Origin: Fomitopsis serialis | Lineage: Eukaryota > Basidiomycota > Agaricomycetes > Polyporales > Fomitopsidaceae | Direction: 5' to 3' | Assembly (NCBI RefSeq): GCF_022376445.1 | Contig: NW_025954961.1 | Location: forward strand, 1,302,001-1,366,000 | Length of the DNA: 64,000 nt | Part shown: piece by piece, positions 47,191 through 58,096 of the stretch | Numbering within the stretch: position 1 is the stretch's first letter | Layout of the letters: each line of letters begins with the position of its first letter | Position numbers and translations under genes: made by a program | Notes under the pieces: model-generated | Seen by the model: the letters and a program-made list of their open reading frames with translations, nothing else | The model's database searches: none | Told to the model about the DNA's origin: nothing

Positions 47191-47388
47191 GTGGCGGACC
47201 TAACGCTTCTTCGCGCTCTCATCATCCAGCCGCCGCGTGATCTCACTCATATGTCGCTCCACACCAGGCCCACCCTCAAACCATTTTCGTGCGCTTCGTC
47301 GTGGACAAAGGAAGTTCGCAGGTATATAAGACATGCAGGTCCGTACCGCCCTTCCCCGTGCAACACCATCTTCCCCGGGTTGTCCATC

Positions 47389-49950
47389 ATGTCGTCCTCC
47401 TCCGCATCGAGCGCGATTGACCATGCCTCCGTCTCAGAGAAAGGCCACAAGGACAAGGTCCGCATCCACGGTGCAGACCGAGGCGACGAGATCCGCGCTC
47501 ATGCCCCCGCTCTGCGGGGTAAACGACTCACGGCGGCGCTCGCCTTCGTCGCGGGTACTGGCTTCACGCTGTTTGGGTATGTACAGAGCTCATATGTCTG
47601 TGGTCTGACGCTGACATGCGTTCACAGTTACGACCAGGGTGTTATGTCCGCCCTCCTCACAGCGAACCAGGTACTGTCGTCTGCACGATGCTAGCCAGCA
47701 GTGATTGTCTAACGCCGTCCACAGTTCGAGAAAGTGTTCCCTCAGGTTGTGGTGGGCGCCACTTCGCCCGCTAACCACGCGACGCTCCAAAGCTTCATCG
47801 TCGCTATCTACGTGAGTAAATTTCTTGCGCCTCGGATCTCAGTTGGTCGGGGGGCCCGCACTACTACCCTTCGCCTGGGAGCCAGCGTTTGTTTCCCGTC
47901 AGGGCATCAAGTTGCAACCACTACGTTCTGTCAGCTGATGCCTTTTCGGGCCTCCGCCCGTTCTCCCCGCACTGATTGACAGTCCATTGAAATTGTCGTT
48001 TGGCTTCTGTGGACCCTCTTTTCAGCGTTGCCTCCCCACCTGACCGAGGTACCATGATCCGACTTGTTTGCTGACTGCTTGCCTCCAGGAAATTGGCTGT
48101 CTTATCGGTGCACTGGCTAACCTCTGGCTCGGCGACAAGCTTGGCCGGAGGAAAACCATTGTCGTTGGTGGTATTATCATGATCATTGGCGCCATCCTCC
48201 AGGCGACTTCGTTCAGCTATGCGCAGATGGTTGTTGCCGTATTGTCACCGGTCTTGGCAATGGTCTGAACGTGAGTTGCCACTCATGTATGCACGCCCTA
48301 GAGCTTATCCTGGTCGTGCATAGACGTCTACGGTGCCATCATATCATGCAGAGTGCTCCCCAGCAGCAAAGCGTGGGAGCTTTATCATGATTGAGGGTAG
48401 TCTCATCACTTTCGGTATCATGGTATCATATGTGGGTATAATTCCATGACAGTTGTGTGTGCAGAGGCTGATGACATTGCGCTCACAGTGGATTGACTTT
48501 GCATTGTGGGTTTCGCTTGGTACCCTATATGATGGTGCGGACTAACATCTTGCAAAGCTACTGGCTCACGGGATCATCCGCGCAATGGAGAGTGCCAATT
48601 GCAATCCAGATCCTCTTCGCTGTTATGATGGTCGGCGGTATTTTCTTCGTGAGTCGTGTCAGCTTAATGCTCGTACTCTGACTGACACTGTCTCAGCTGC
48701 CCGAATCTCCGCGGTGGCTTGCGAAGCACGGTCGTGACGCTGAAGCGCTGGCAGTCATCGCTGCTCTCGAGGACAAGGACTACACGGCCGAGTCGGTCCA
48801 GCTCACCTACCATGGCATTCGCGAGGCACTCTCCGCTGAAGGCGCCAACGAGCCGCAGCGGTCTGCGCTCAGCCACATCTTCACGAATGGTCGCTCGCAG
48901 AACTTCCGTCGCGCGGCCATTGGCGTTGTCAACCAGTGCTTCCAGCAAATCTCGGGTATTAACCTTATTACCTAGTGAGTTTTCTCACTTGGTCGTGGCG
49001 TTTGAACTTTAGTTGACCGGTTGCTCTCTACAGTTATGCTGTATGTCTTTGTACGGTCGTCCCTGACCTGATTGTCACTTAACCTTATCCCATAGACGAT
49101 CCTCTTCCAACGCTTGGGCATCAACGACGTGAACTCGAGAATCATCGCCGCAGCAAACGGCACCGAGTACTTCCTTGCCAGTCTCATCGCCATCGCCCTC
49201 ATCGACCGTGTGGGCCGTCGACCACTCATGCTCTTCGGCTCGATCGGACAGTGCCTCACCATGGTCATCCTAGCGGTGTTGGGCTCCGTCGATACATCGG
49301 GTGCCAAGGTGGCGTCCGCTGTCCTCCTCTTCGTCTTCAACTCGTTCTTCGCGATTGGTTGGCTCGGGATGACTTGGCTCTACGTGAGTTTCCGCTTTGT
49401 GGTACGATGTGTGACGTGTGCTGATGGTATGGACTGCAGCCCGCTGAGATTGTCGGCCTGCGCATTCGTGCGCCTGCGAACGCGTTCAGTACGGCGTCGA
49501 ACTGGATCTTCAACTTCGTTGTCGTCATGGTCACGGGACCCGCGTTCAATAACATTGGCTGGAAGACCTACGTCGGTACGTAACGGCCGCCCCGTTTGCT
49601 CGCGTAATGTCTGCTCACGAACATTGCTATTTGCTATCTGCAGTGTTCGCCGCCCTGAATGCGTTCATCATTCCGATCGTGTACTTCTTCTTCCCCGAGA
49701 CTGCTGGCCGTTCTCTGGAAGGTGCGTTCATCATGCTTCGCCCGCTAGTGGGCCGTCCGACTGATCGGCGTGTCCTGTAGACATGGACGTCATCTTCGCC
49801 CTCGCATACAACGAAGGTGTCTCGCCCGTCGGGGTTTCGCTTCGCAAGGACGTGCCGCCTGCAGGCACGCCGGAGGCCGACGAGATCCTTGGCGTGCGCT
49901 CTGCGCGATCAAGCACGAGCAAGGAGGAGGACGAGCGAAACAAGCAGTAG
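47389..49950 (+). CDS. sugar transporter, major facilitator superfamily
   Basis: This is a 12-helix hexose- or disaccharide-type permease of the plasma membrane, about 530 residues. Signatures in order: 'FGYDQGVMSALLTANQ', 'GALANLWLGDKLGRRKTIVV', 'STVPSYHAECSPAAKRGS', 'SSAQWRVPIAIQILFAVMMV', 'LPESPRWLAKHGRD', 'NQCFQQISGINLITYY', 'IDRVGRRPLMLFGSIGQ', 'GMTWLYPAEIVGLRIRAPAN' and 'FFPETAGRSLEDMDVIFA'. Start at 47389; at least eight introns; stop at 49948-49950. Near 48238 one base is missing: 'MVVA' should continue 'RIVTGLGNGLN' before a gtgag donor. The exon edge around 48500-48580 is not resolved. Substrate is unknown. Confidence 0.92.
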
Positions 49951-50419
49951 ACGCGATCTGCTACTCTAATTGGAGATGAGTGAGACGACACCATCTCTGT
50001 GTACAACAGCCAGTGCGCCGTGACGCACACACTCTACGATACCGCAACGAGTTTCTATACCATGAATCTCACCGATCTAGCTTTCGATGTATTTGTTCAC
50101 GCATCACAGTCTATTAGCCATGTCATTACGCAATCGTAGCTCGCTATCGTTCCTCGTTTATGAATCAGTTGCACAACAGTTGCATCATTTTGCTTTGTGT
50201 GAGTGTCTGTGGGTGTGACGAGACGCGCACAGTCACAGTGTGACCGGACGCGTATCGTGGGAACTGCTTACGTGGACGCGTAAATGATCGCGTTAGCGCG
50301 GTCGGGTCATGCATCTTTTGTCCGCAAGCTGTTCGCAACTCCGCGAAGGTCGCTGTTCAACATCGCTCCTGTGGTCGACGCGTCCCTCGGCGTCCCTCCA
50401 GCTCATACCTCTGCCAACG
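49951..50419. other. CDT1 upstream region
   Basis: About 470 bp between two plus-strand genes. The 3' third carries three ACGCGT hexamers (listed separately). The rest is less GC-rich and holds the transporter's 3' end. Confidence 0.5.
50248..50383. promoter_or_regulatory. cluster of three MCB-type ACGCGT boxes upstream of CDT1
   Basis: ACGCGT occurs at 50248-50253, 50276-50281 and 50378-50383, that is 172, 144 and 42 bp before the ATG (counted from the first base). The fungal G1/S factor MBF binds this hexamer, and replication-licensing genes are known MBF targets in fission yeast. Regulation here is inference. Confidence 0.45.
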
Positions 50420-52751
50420 ATGTCGAGCATCTACACAGCGCTGCGCGTCTCACCCAAGAAGAAGCGCGCACCTGCGGAGGACGACGATGACCTCCTCACC
50501 CCCAAGAAGCTGCGCATAGCGTGAGTACTCGCCTGATTGACGCGTCTTGACCATGGACCGATGCGTGTACGCTATTTCCATGCAGTCCCCCGACGCCCCC
50601 AGCTACATCGACGCGTCGGAAGCTCAAGCCGGACGAGGTCCCCCTCCCCCCACACCTGTCGCGTCTGTTCAACATCCAGACAGCGCTGCAGCAGGCACTA
50701 TCCCACGCCCTTGCAACGTGCGCCGTCGCGCCTTCCGAGGACACGGGTCTCGTGCGGAACGTGCTAAATCACCTTTCGCTGGGGACGTACCACGGCCTAA
50801 GCACGAAGTTCGAGGTTGACGATCTGAGGAGGCTCTGCTGGCTGTGGGAATGGGACGCGAAGACGTTGCCTGTAGCGGAGGCGTCTAGGGCGACAACAGT
50901 GGATGTCGAAGACGAGAAGAACCCTTTCCTTGTCGACGAGCCTGCGAAGACACCCCCAAAGAAGACTCAGACTCCGAAGAAGGCCAGCGCTGGAGACGAC
51001 GAGGAGAACCCTTTCCTCGTAGACACGCCTCGGAGGTCGCCAACCAAAAGATCTGTCAAGAAGGTCGTCGCTGTCGAAGACGACGAGGAGAACCCCTTCC
51101 TTGACAAGACGCCGAAAGCGTCAAGATTAGCTCAGACGAAGGGCAAGGCTAAGGTCAAGCAGGAGGACGACGGTGAGAGTTCTGTCGCTCCATCTTCACC
51201 TACCAAGTCGCCGAAGAAGAGCACGGTACGCGAGGATAGTCCGGATGATAATCCCTTCCTCGAGAACCGTCCTGTTGCCTCATCATCCAAGGACTGGAGT
51301 CGCGGGGGTATGGGCTTCGTAGTAAGTCAAACGAGACATTTCTCGAAAGCCTCCAACACCCGAGTCCCAGCCTATGGGATCGGCATCGAGGTGGAGATGG
51401 ACATCGACAAGGGTATGAGCGGTGGAATGGCTGCTGTTGCCCGGTGGACAGCAGCTGGCGAGGCAAGGCGGAAAGACGTACGTACGAAACTTGGTCGATG
51501 GGTAGAGGTATGTTTCGTCCGACGCTACATGTCACCGCTGTGACCCTGACGTCCGTCTTTCTAGCTGCATACTGGCAAGATCACTGTTCCTGGTCTTCCT
51601 ATGGCGGACTTGCCCGCTCTTCCGAGTACCTCAAAGCCATCTGCCCTCACGCGTCTTCTCGCTGCCTCCTCTCCCAAGTCACCTTCCGCGGCTTCTATCC
51701 TCTCCTCGAGATCGTCGTCACCCACACCTTCGTCCCCTTCCAAGTCCCTTCCAAGCTTCCCCTCTGGTCGCCACTAAGAAGCCACACGAGTTTGCCGTGC
51801 CATTCCCGATCACGCCCTCCAGCAAACGGGCACACCAGCGAAGAACACCATCGTCTTCCCGCAAACACCTTCCACGCGTGGACGCACGGACTCGCTCACT
51901 AGCTTGCTCACGCCCACGAGCTCCCGGTCTCCATCCCGGACCAGTTTCACTACCCCCACTAGCGCGCGAACTCCTTCGCTATCCGGACGGAGCACCCCCA
52001 CAGCGAGCGACTCTGGCTCGGTCCCCTCCACACCAACCCACCAGCGTGGTGCCAACGCGGCTACTGTTCCGCAGACACCAACGAGTTCGAGGCGGCAGGC
52101 ACTATACGAGCGTATCCGGCAGCGTTCACTCACTGCGTCTCCTACAAAGGGCATGGGTAGCAACGCCGGGGCCAGTATGAGCAAGGAGCAGCTCAACAAG
52201 CTCAGCCAAGAAGAGGTGCGCCGACGGTGCCTGCTTGGACGGCTCGGCGGTGTCGCGGAGAGTGTATGGATGTGAGTATCCTTCCCATTGGAATATGTCC
52301 CCCCACTGAGTTGTGCGTTGTCAGGCTGTTCTCAAACCCTGGCGGGTCGACCGCTGCCCCCACCGTGCGCAAGCGCCGCGCGATGCCCGCGTCGGAGGTG
52401 GTAACAGCGGTGCTTAAGTCCTCGCCAGTGCCGATCTCGTCCGCGGAGGCGCTTGAGTCGCTTGAGCTCCTGGTGAAGCTCTGTCCATTTTTCGTCCGCG
52501 AGCTCGATGTCGATGGCGAGGACTGGTTCGAGATGCCTGCCTCCAACACGAGCGCAGAGAGTGAGGCGGCACCGAAGGCAGGAGCTTTGAGCAGCCCAGG
52601 TAAGATGCCGATCAGCCCCGGGAGGATCAAAGGCAAAGAGGAGAGCGCCGAGGAGCTGAGGACGAGGAGTCCAAGGAGAGTGAAGCGGGAAGGCGGCGGT
52701 CTCAGGGAAGTCCGGGAGAGGATCCGGAAGGAAATGGAAATGAACGACTGA
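50420..52751 (+). CDS. CDT1: DNA replication licensing factor Cdt1
   Basis: Cdt1 loads the MCM2-7 helicase at origins in G1. The N-terminal part has a basic NLS ('SPKKKRA') and, after an intron, the helical '[20 protein letters not shown]' with '[18 protein letters not shown]', the Cdt1 central fold. A disordered region follows with four NPFL repeats (residues about 140-260). The C-terminal winged helix is clear: '[19 protein letters not shown]', '[20 protein letters not shown]', '[20 protein letters not shown]' and '[20 protein letters not shown]'. Start at 50420, stop at 52749-52751. Two frame breaks in the low-complexity middle (near 51770 and 51830) each need one base to restore '[18 protein letters not shown]' and '[18 protein letters not shown]'. 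Confidence 0.86.
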
Positions 52752-53134
52752 AGATCTATTATTGCGCTATCTAACTAACGAACCGCAACGTCTACTGGCC
52801 ACTCGATTGTACGAGGAATCCCGTCTGTCTATATCTGCATGACTACATCACAGACTACCCCTTGTTGCATCGCTTGCACTGGTCATGATTTGTCCATACC
52901 ATCTACGTAGTTGTGCCGCAATATACCGTTGTACGCTTTGTTTTTAGTTGGGGCTGCCTGTAACTTGATTGCGATCCACGGATGCAATGCCATCCATGTG
53001 GTATCCTGGATTCACGCAAATCCTTATAGTCCATTATGACCACAAGACAACCGATGCCAAGAGGAAGATACAAGCACAAATAGAGAAGATGCACATTCAA
53101 GCCAGTACCCTAGCTTCGCCTCCTGCTCAACTTC
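52752..53134. other. intergenic between convergent genes
   Basis: About 380 bp of less GC-rich sequence holding two 3' ends. No other feature was seen. Confidence 0.5.
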
Positions 53135-54700
53135 TCACAATCCACACCGTCCCATCCGCCTGCTCTGCTCCGCCGCGAAGACGGTCAAATGGCTCTTCAG
53201 CACCTCGCTCACGTTCGTGCCGAGCAGCTCCTGCTGCCCTGTGCGCACCGCCTCGACGAACGTGCGGATGAGCCCGATGTCGCCGCCGCCGTGGTTGCCG
53301 CCCTCGCTCTTGGGCGCGTGGTGCGTCGTCTTGCCCGTGCGGAAGTCGGTCACGGTGAAGGTGTTCATGTCGCCGATGATCTCGCCGTGCGAGAAGTGCA
53401 GCCGGCTCTGCCGTTCGCAGATGCGCTCGGTCTGCGCGATCATGGTGAAGGAGACCGTCGCTCCGTTGGAGAACTCGAGGTTTACTACCTGAGAACGGGT
53501 CGATGTCAGGCGGTACAGCATTATATCGTAGAGGCTGACCTGGTTGTCGCAGACGTTGTTGTCGTGCTCGTATACACAGCGACCATACGAGCCGTGTTGC
53601 AGAGCGGACGTCACATTCTCGATGTCAGGAATGCCATCGACGATCGTGGCGACCGGCCAGCCGATCTGACCCTTTGACAGCGGCTCCAGGTAGACTGCAT
53701 GTAGTGTTATGATCGACACGGACTGGTACTGAGAAGGCGAGGAGGCGACTCACTCTTCTTCGCGCTGTATGGACATGTACGCTCGTAAGCACAGTCGAAG
53801 CACCGCTTCGCATCACCAGCCTCCCTCGGTTTTGACTCCTTCCGGAAATGCAATAGTGAGCCAAAGGAAGAAACACGCTTAGGTGTCCCCGGGCTCAGCC
53901 AGTGGCACAAAAGGTCGATGTCACTGAAAGCCTGTTAACAAAGATACAAATTCAGAATTGGTGCGACGCACTGGCAGCTCTTGGTCATGAGGGAGAAGCT
54001 GCATTCCTCTTCTTTCGACCAGTTCCCTCTTACGTATGAATGCGCATAGTGGAAGTACCCGACAGGTTCCACGTGAACGACATTGACTAGCTGCCCGAGC
54101 TCCCTGGACAACACGAACTCGGACACGGCTTTGTTGTATGGGGAGTAACGCAAGACTGCGTTGTGTCAACAAGCTGCTCAGTGTGCTCTAGCACCTCGCG
54201 ACGTACCATGTCCCATCCCAAAGATGATGTTGGCCTTCTTTACGGCCGCCTCCATCTTAATGCAGTCCTCAATGCTAGTCGCCATAGGCTTCTCGCAGAG
54301 GATATGATACCCTTGCTCCGCGAAGGCGAGCGTCACTTCCAAGTGCATGCGATCCTGTACTGCGATGATGACGGCGTCAGCCAGACGTTTCCCGACCGTC
54401 TTGACCGTCTCCTCAGATGCCTTCAGTAGGTCTTGCCAGGACTCGAAGGTGAGAGTCTTGTCGACCAGGTGAGCCTCAGTCATGAGCTTTCGTGTCTTCG
54501 GGCGCGGCTCCGCGACAGCGACGACCTTGCATTTGGTTGGCTCGCCGATAGCATATGCGCTGTACGCCTGTTCCATTGCTCGCACATGGGTGATCCGTAC
54601 AAAGACAAAGATGGATACTGCGGACCTTGCCCCTGCTGCCGCACCCCACAATAGCGAGGGTGACAGGCTCGTTCGAGTAGGATGCAATGTCAATGCCCAT
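53135..54700 (-). CDS. Gfo/Idh/MocA-family oxidoreductase, third and divergent member
   Basis: The Rossmann motif is 'VTLAIVGCGSRGK', interrupted by an intron after 'GK'. It is followed by 'CKVVAVAEPRPKTRKLM', 'DAVIIAVQDRMHLEVTLAF', the signature 'YHILCEKPMATSIEDC' with the active-site Lys, then 'VEPVGYFHYAHSYVRGNWSK', 'CHDIDLLCHWL' and a cysteine pattern 'RCFDCAYERTCPYSAKK'. The C-terminus includes 'GGGDIGLIRTFVEAVRTGQQ'. Start at 54700, stop at 53135-53137. All exons join without breaks. It is longer than the tandem pair at 6.8-10.2 kb and of a different subfamily; the C-x2-C...C stretch is common in this subgroup. Substrate is unknown. Confidence 0.88.
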
Positions 54701-55266
54701 CCTTGAAGGGAGAGAAGAGTGACCGCTTCCAGGAGAGCGCTTCCAAGGCTTTATAGCTGCGGTGTTCAAAGGCATGTTGCGGTCCGGGCACTTCAACTAT
54801 CGTGGTGCGCCGAGCGGCAGGTGCATGAGCATCGGACCTGGGCAGGGTGCCGGATTGGCAGATAGGTTCCTAGATAGAGTGCAAGAGTGTAATGGTCCGC
54901 TGATAGCCTCAGCGTGCTTGTTCCTAGATTATGTATGTATATAAGTAGACGGGCAGCTGCAGAGCATACGGGCGATGTTGCCTTCATTGACGCCCGTAGC
55001 GATAGACAAAGACAGCCTCTCTGATTGGCCGGTCGATCCATCGCACTTGCATGAGGGGCCGCCGCATGATGGCAAAGGACCAGCACATTAGATGCTCAGC
55101 ACACAGCAACACGGATCAACGACCAGTGCAGCCTCAGTGCAGCTTCGTCGTCGTCGTCGAAATGAGTCGGACGACCGACGCTCTCAACGAGCCTTCCTCA
55201 CGTGACGCGACAGCGCGATCAGCTTCACGGCTGTGGCTGAGGGAAAGACTGGAGCAATATTAGAGC
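54701..55266. other. divergent upstream region
   Basis: About 570 bp between the divergent oxidoreductase and an unassigned gene. No conserved element was recognised. Confidence 0.45.
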
Positions 55267-56776
55267 ATGCCTCGTCTCGTCCCGCGACTGTTACAACGCC
55301 TCCAAGCCACCCGCACGAAACCAGCCCCGGTTGTCCCTCCAGAGAGACGACCACACCCCAAGTCGGCGCGCCTGCCCCCCAAGCCAAGGCCTCTTCCACC
55401 ATGTCCCCCACTTTCTCCCAAAGGCCGGACGCAGTCCATAATTCTCGACTCTCTCCGCCCTATCATGGCCATCTCTCGTTCACGCAGACATAAAGAACCT
55501 GCTCCACGCTTGAGAATTCTCAGTAAGAGGAAGCGCGGCTCCGCAGATGCCTACGCGCTTCGTCGCGCGATGACCGAAGAAGAGAGGGAGCTATGGGCAA
55601 GCCCGTATTGTATGTCTTCCGCTGCATCTGCTCTGACGTGCATGACTCATAATCCTGCAGTACGGATGCTGTCCACTCCCTTGAGAGTGTCTGCGGTGGG
55701 GGAGCGTCATTTGCCAACTGGTCAGTCGATGTAATCTGAGGAGAGTCCTGTTCTGACAACACATCCAGCATTCCTCATCCGTCTTTCAGCAAAGCGAGTG
55801 CCCGGGCCTCATAAAGCCATCGTAAACGTAGTTCCAGACACACTCGAGCACCCTGCGTATAGGCACCAACGACCAGGCTCTGGGGTGTATATCCCCTGTC
55901 GGGGAGACGCAATCAGGGCGATGAAAGAGAAGTGTTGGTTGTCCTTACGGCCGACTTGTTTGACATACTGAAGCTAACTGCTCACAGCTGTTGAAAGGCT
56001 GCTTCATCACTCTGCTCGGGTGCAATCTGGGCTGGAAGAGCAGATCAGTCACTTGCTACGCGTGCGTGTCCTCCAGGAGCTCCGCATATTGGTGCAACGC
56101 CTCAGACGCAAGCCTTGGGGGGCAACGGACGCGCCGCTACTTCGAAGACTTACCCGCACCGAGTGGAAGGAACTACAGGCGTCCGGCACCATTCCTCAAG
56201 AAGATGCGGCCGCAGTGCTTGTCGTTCCCCCGGTGAACAGGAACCCCGCTACAAATGCACGACCCGAGCCATCCATGTCATCATTACCGCTACCCAGCGC
56301 CGAGGCACCCAGCAAGGATAGGCGGCCACAGCTCCCTGTCTCGACATTGATGCCCACGACTACCTCCGGCGCGTTCGAAGACGACGAACTATCTGTCATC
56401 CTCCCTCAGTCGAAAGTGCCGCTATATAACGGTGTTGCGCTGTTCCCATCTCCGCAGCAGCGAGCGGCTTGCCACAAGTCTCTGACAGAGTTGCTTCACA
56501 TTGAGCGGCGGCACGTTGAGAGAGGTGATTCAAATGACCAGACTGCAAGGACACCCCAATGCTGCATCGGAGGAGACAAGGCTGCCAGAAGCCTCTGGCC
56601 GGGTTCGCGGTGACGAGAAGGGCAGCCATGCATTTCTGCTGAGATCGAATGCGAAGACACTTCTACGCGCAGACACGGTTCCTCTCGCTGTTGCGCTCTG
56701 GAGGCTTCGGATGTGGGAGGGGCAGGGTTGGGATATCGAAGGCCCGGAGTACCTTGGGCCATGGGGCGCACATTGA
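55267..56776 (+). CDS. unassigned fungal protein, multi-exon
   Basis: I do not recognise a named family. The N-terminus is basic and proline-rich ('MPRLVPRLLQRLQATRTKPA'), which would suit a mitochondrial presequence. The conserved-looking core spans introns: 'TEEERELWASPYLRMLSTPL', 'VGERHLPTAFLIRLSAKRVP', 'NVVPDTLEHPAYRHQRPGSG', 'VYIPCRGDAIRAMKEK', 'LEEQISHLLRVRVLQELRIL' and a C-terminal 'LAVALWRLRMWEGQGWDIEG'. The 'RML.(S/T)PLR...LP..FLIRL' block suggests a mitochondrial or ribosome-associated protein, but this is a guess. Start at 55267. A one-base break near 56520 is needed to join 'ERRHVER' to 'EVIQMTRLQGH'. The stop is 25 bp from the convergent gene. Confidence 0.6.
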
Positions 56777-56801
56777 AAGTACGGATACTCGCAGATTGAC
56801 C

Positions 56802-57865
56802 CTAATGCGGATCCACGAAGCACAACGCTACATGCGATGGTTGCGAGACAGCAGTACGTAGACTAAATACACTGAGGGTTATACCTCTACAGCCATTGGC
56901 ACCGGTTCGTTGCCGTCTTCTTCGTATTGGCATGCCCAAGACTTCCTTGCCCTCCCAGAACTTCGGGAGCTCGTTTCCGGGCACGAAGAGTCGCTCAACG
57001 TTGTCCTCGGTGATCACGCACATGCGAATACACCACCAGAGAGCCGTCTCTTGACATGGCCAGCGCGAGAGCTGTTGTACAGCCCGTCAGTCAGCGTCCG
57101 AGTTCGGAGGTGAATGAAAGACTGACTGTTCTTGACGAACTCGACCGTCTCATCCCTGCCCCATCCATCCTGGTATGTCGCGTCGCAGTAACCATACACG
57201 TAGGTAGAACCAGAGCCTTGTAGTTTGCATAGGGTTAGCACCCATGTCGACGCAGCATGTAGTCAGTTACACACCTCCAATGGCCCATGGCTGCCGGAAG
57301 AGACCTCCACCGAGAGGAATGTTGTAGACACTGGGACCCGCTTCCTTGTCCCACCCCGCTACGATGATACCTGCGGAGAGCCCGTCCTTGTTTCATAACA
57401 GAACTTCTCGAACACGCTCGCCGCTGTGTGGACTGGTGGCCGTTCGCCGTGCATTTGTCTGTACGCAGGGTGAGGTACGGTCCAGGTGCAGCGTATATAA
57501 GTGGAACGCACGCGTATAGTTGGAGATAGTAGTGGACGTAGTCCGCAATCGCTTGCGTGTCGGCCGCGGAGCCTGATCGACAACAGTAGATGCGGTCGTG
57601 GACGTGCGTGAGCTTGTCCGTAACACGGTTCGCCTATACAACGATATCAGAGCTGCGACGGTTTAGAGGATTTAGCGTACGCACGATATAGCTTCCGGTG
57701 GTCGTTCGACTGTCTGCGCCCACTACGACGCCGTCCTTGAACTGGACCGCCATAATGGAGGTCTGCACACGGTCTTCGTGAGCAATACATCGAGAAGCCG
57801 CAAGGGCTACCTACACCAAGGTTGACCTCTCCTGACTTCAAACGGCTGATATCAATCGTCTCCAT
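56802..57865 (-). CDS. PRE3: 20S proteasome subunit beta-1 (caspase-like)
   Basis: The catalytic beta-1 subunit of the 20S core cleaves after acidic residues. A short propeptide, '[17 protein letters not shown]', ends at the autoprocessing Gly; the mature protein starts with Thr in '[20 protein letters not shown]' and continues '[20 protein letters not shown]', '[19 protein letters not shown]', '[20 protein letters not shown]', '[13 protein letters not shown]' and '[20 protein letters not shown]'. Start at 57865. The frame stays open past '[11 protein letters not shown]' to a stop at 56802, giving a longer C-terminus than usual; one missing or extra base near 56895 would give an earlier stop. 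It shares a 231 bp intergenic region with RPN12. Confidence 0.94.
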
Positions 57866-58096
57866 AGTGGCTTGTGTGGTGTAATGAGAAGAGATTGAAT
57901 GAAGAGGGAGAGCGGTACGGTGGACGCGCGGTGGAAGGGAGGTTGTGGCTGAAGAGGTGACGCGTCTCGACGCGCGTCGGGCTGCACGCATCTGTTCAGC
58001 AGCACCTCTTGCTGCACACCCCCGCCACATAACCTTGTTCCCCTTCTCGTCCCCATCCGTGTTTTACTGTTACCAAGTCTCTTTGTCGCGGAAATC
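57866..58096. promoter_or_regulatory. bidirectional promoter of PRE3 and RPN12
   Basis: 231 bp separate the two divergent ATGs. The palindrome GACGCGTC is at 57959-57966, near the middle. No exact copy of the yeast proteasome element GGTGGCAAA was seen; the nearest is 'ggtggaag' at 57930-57937. Confidence 0.6.
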
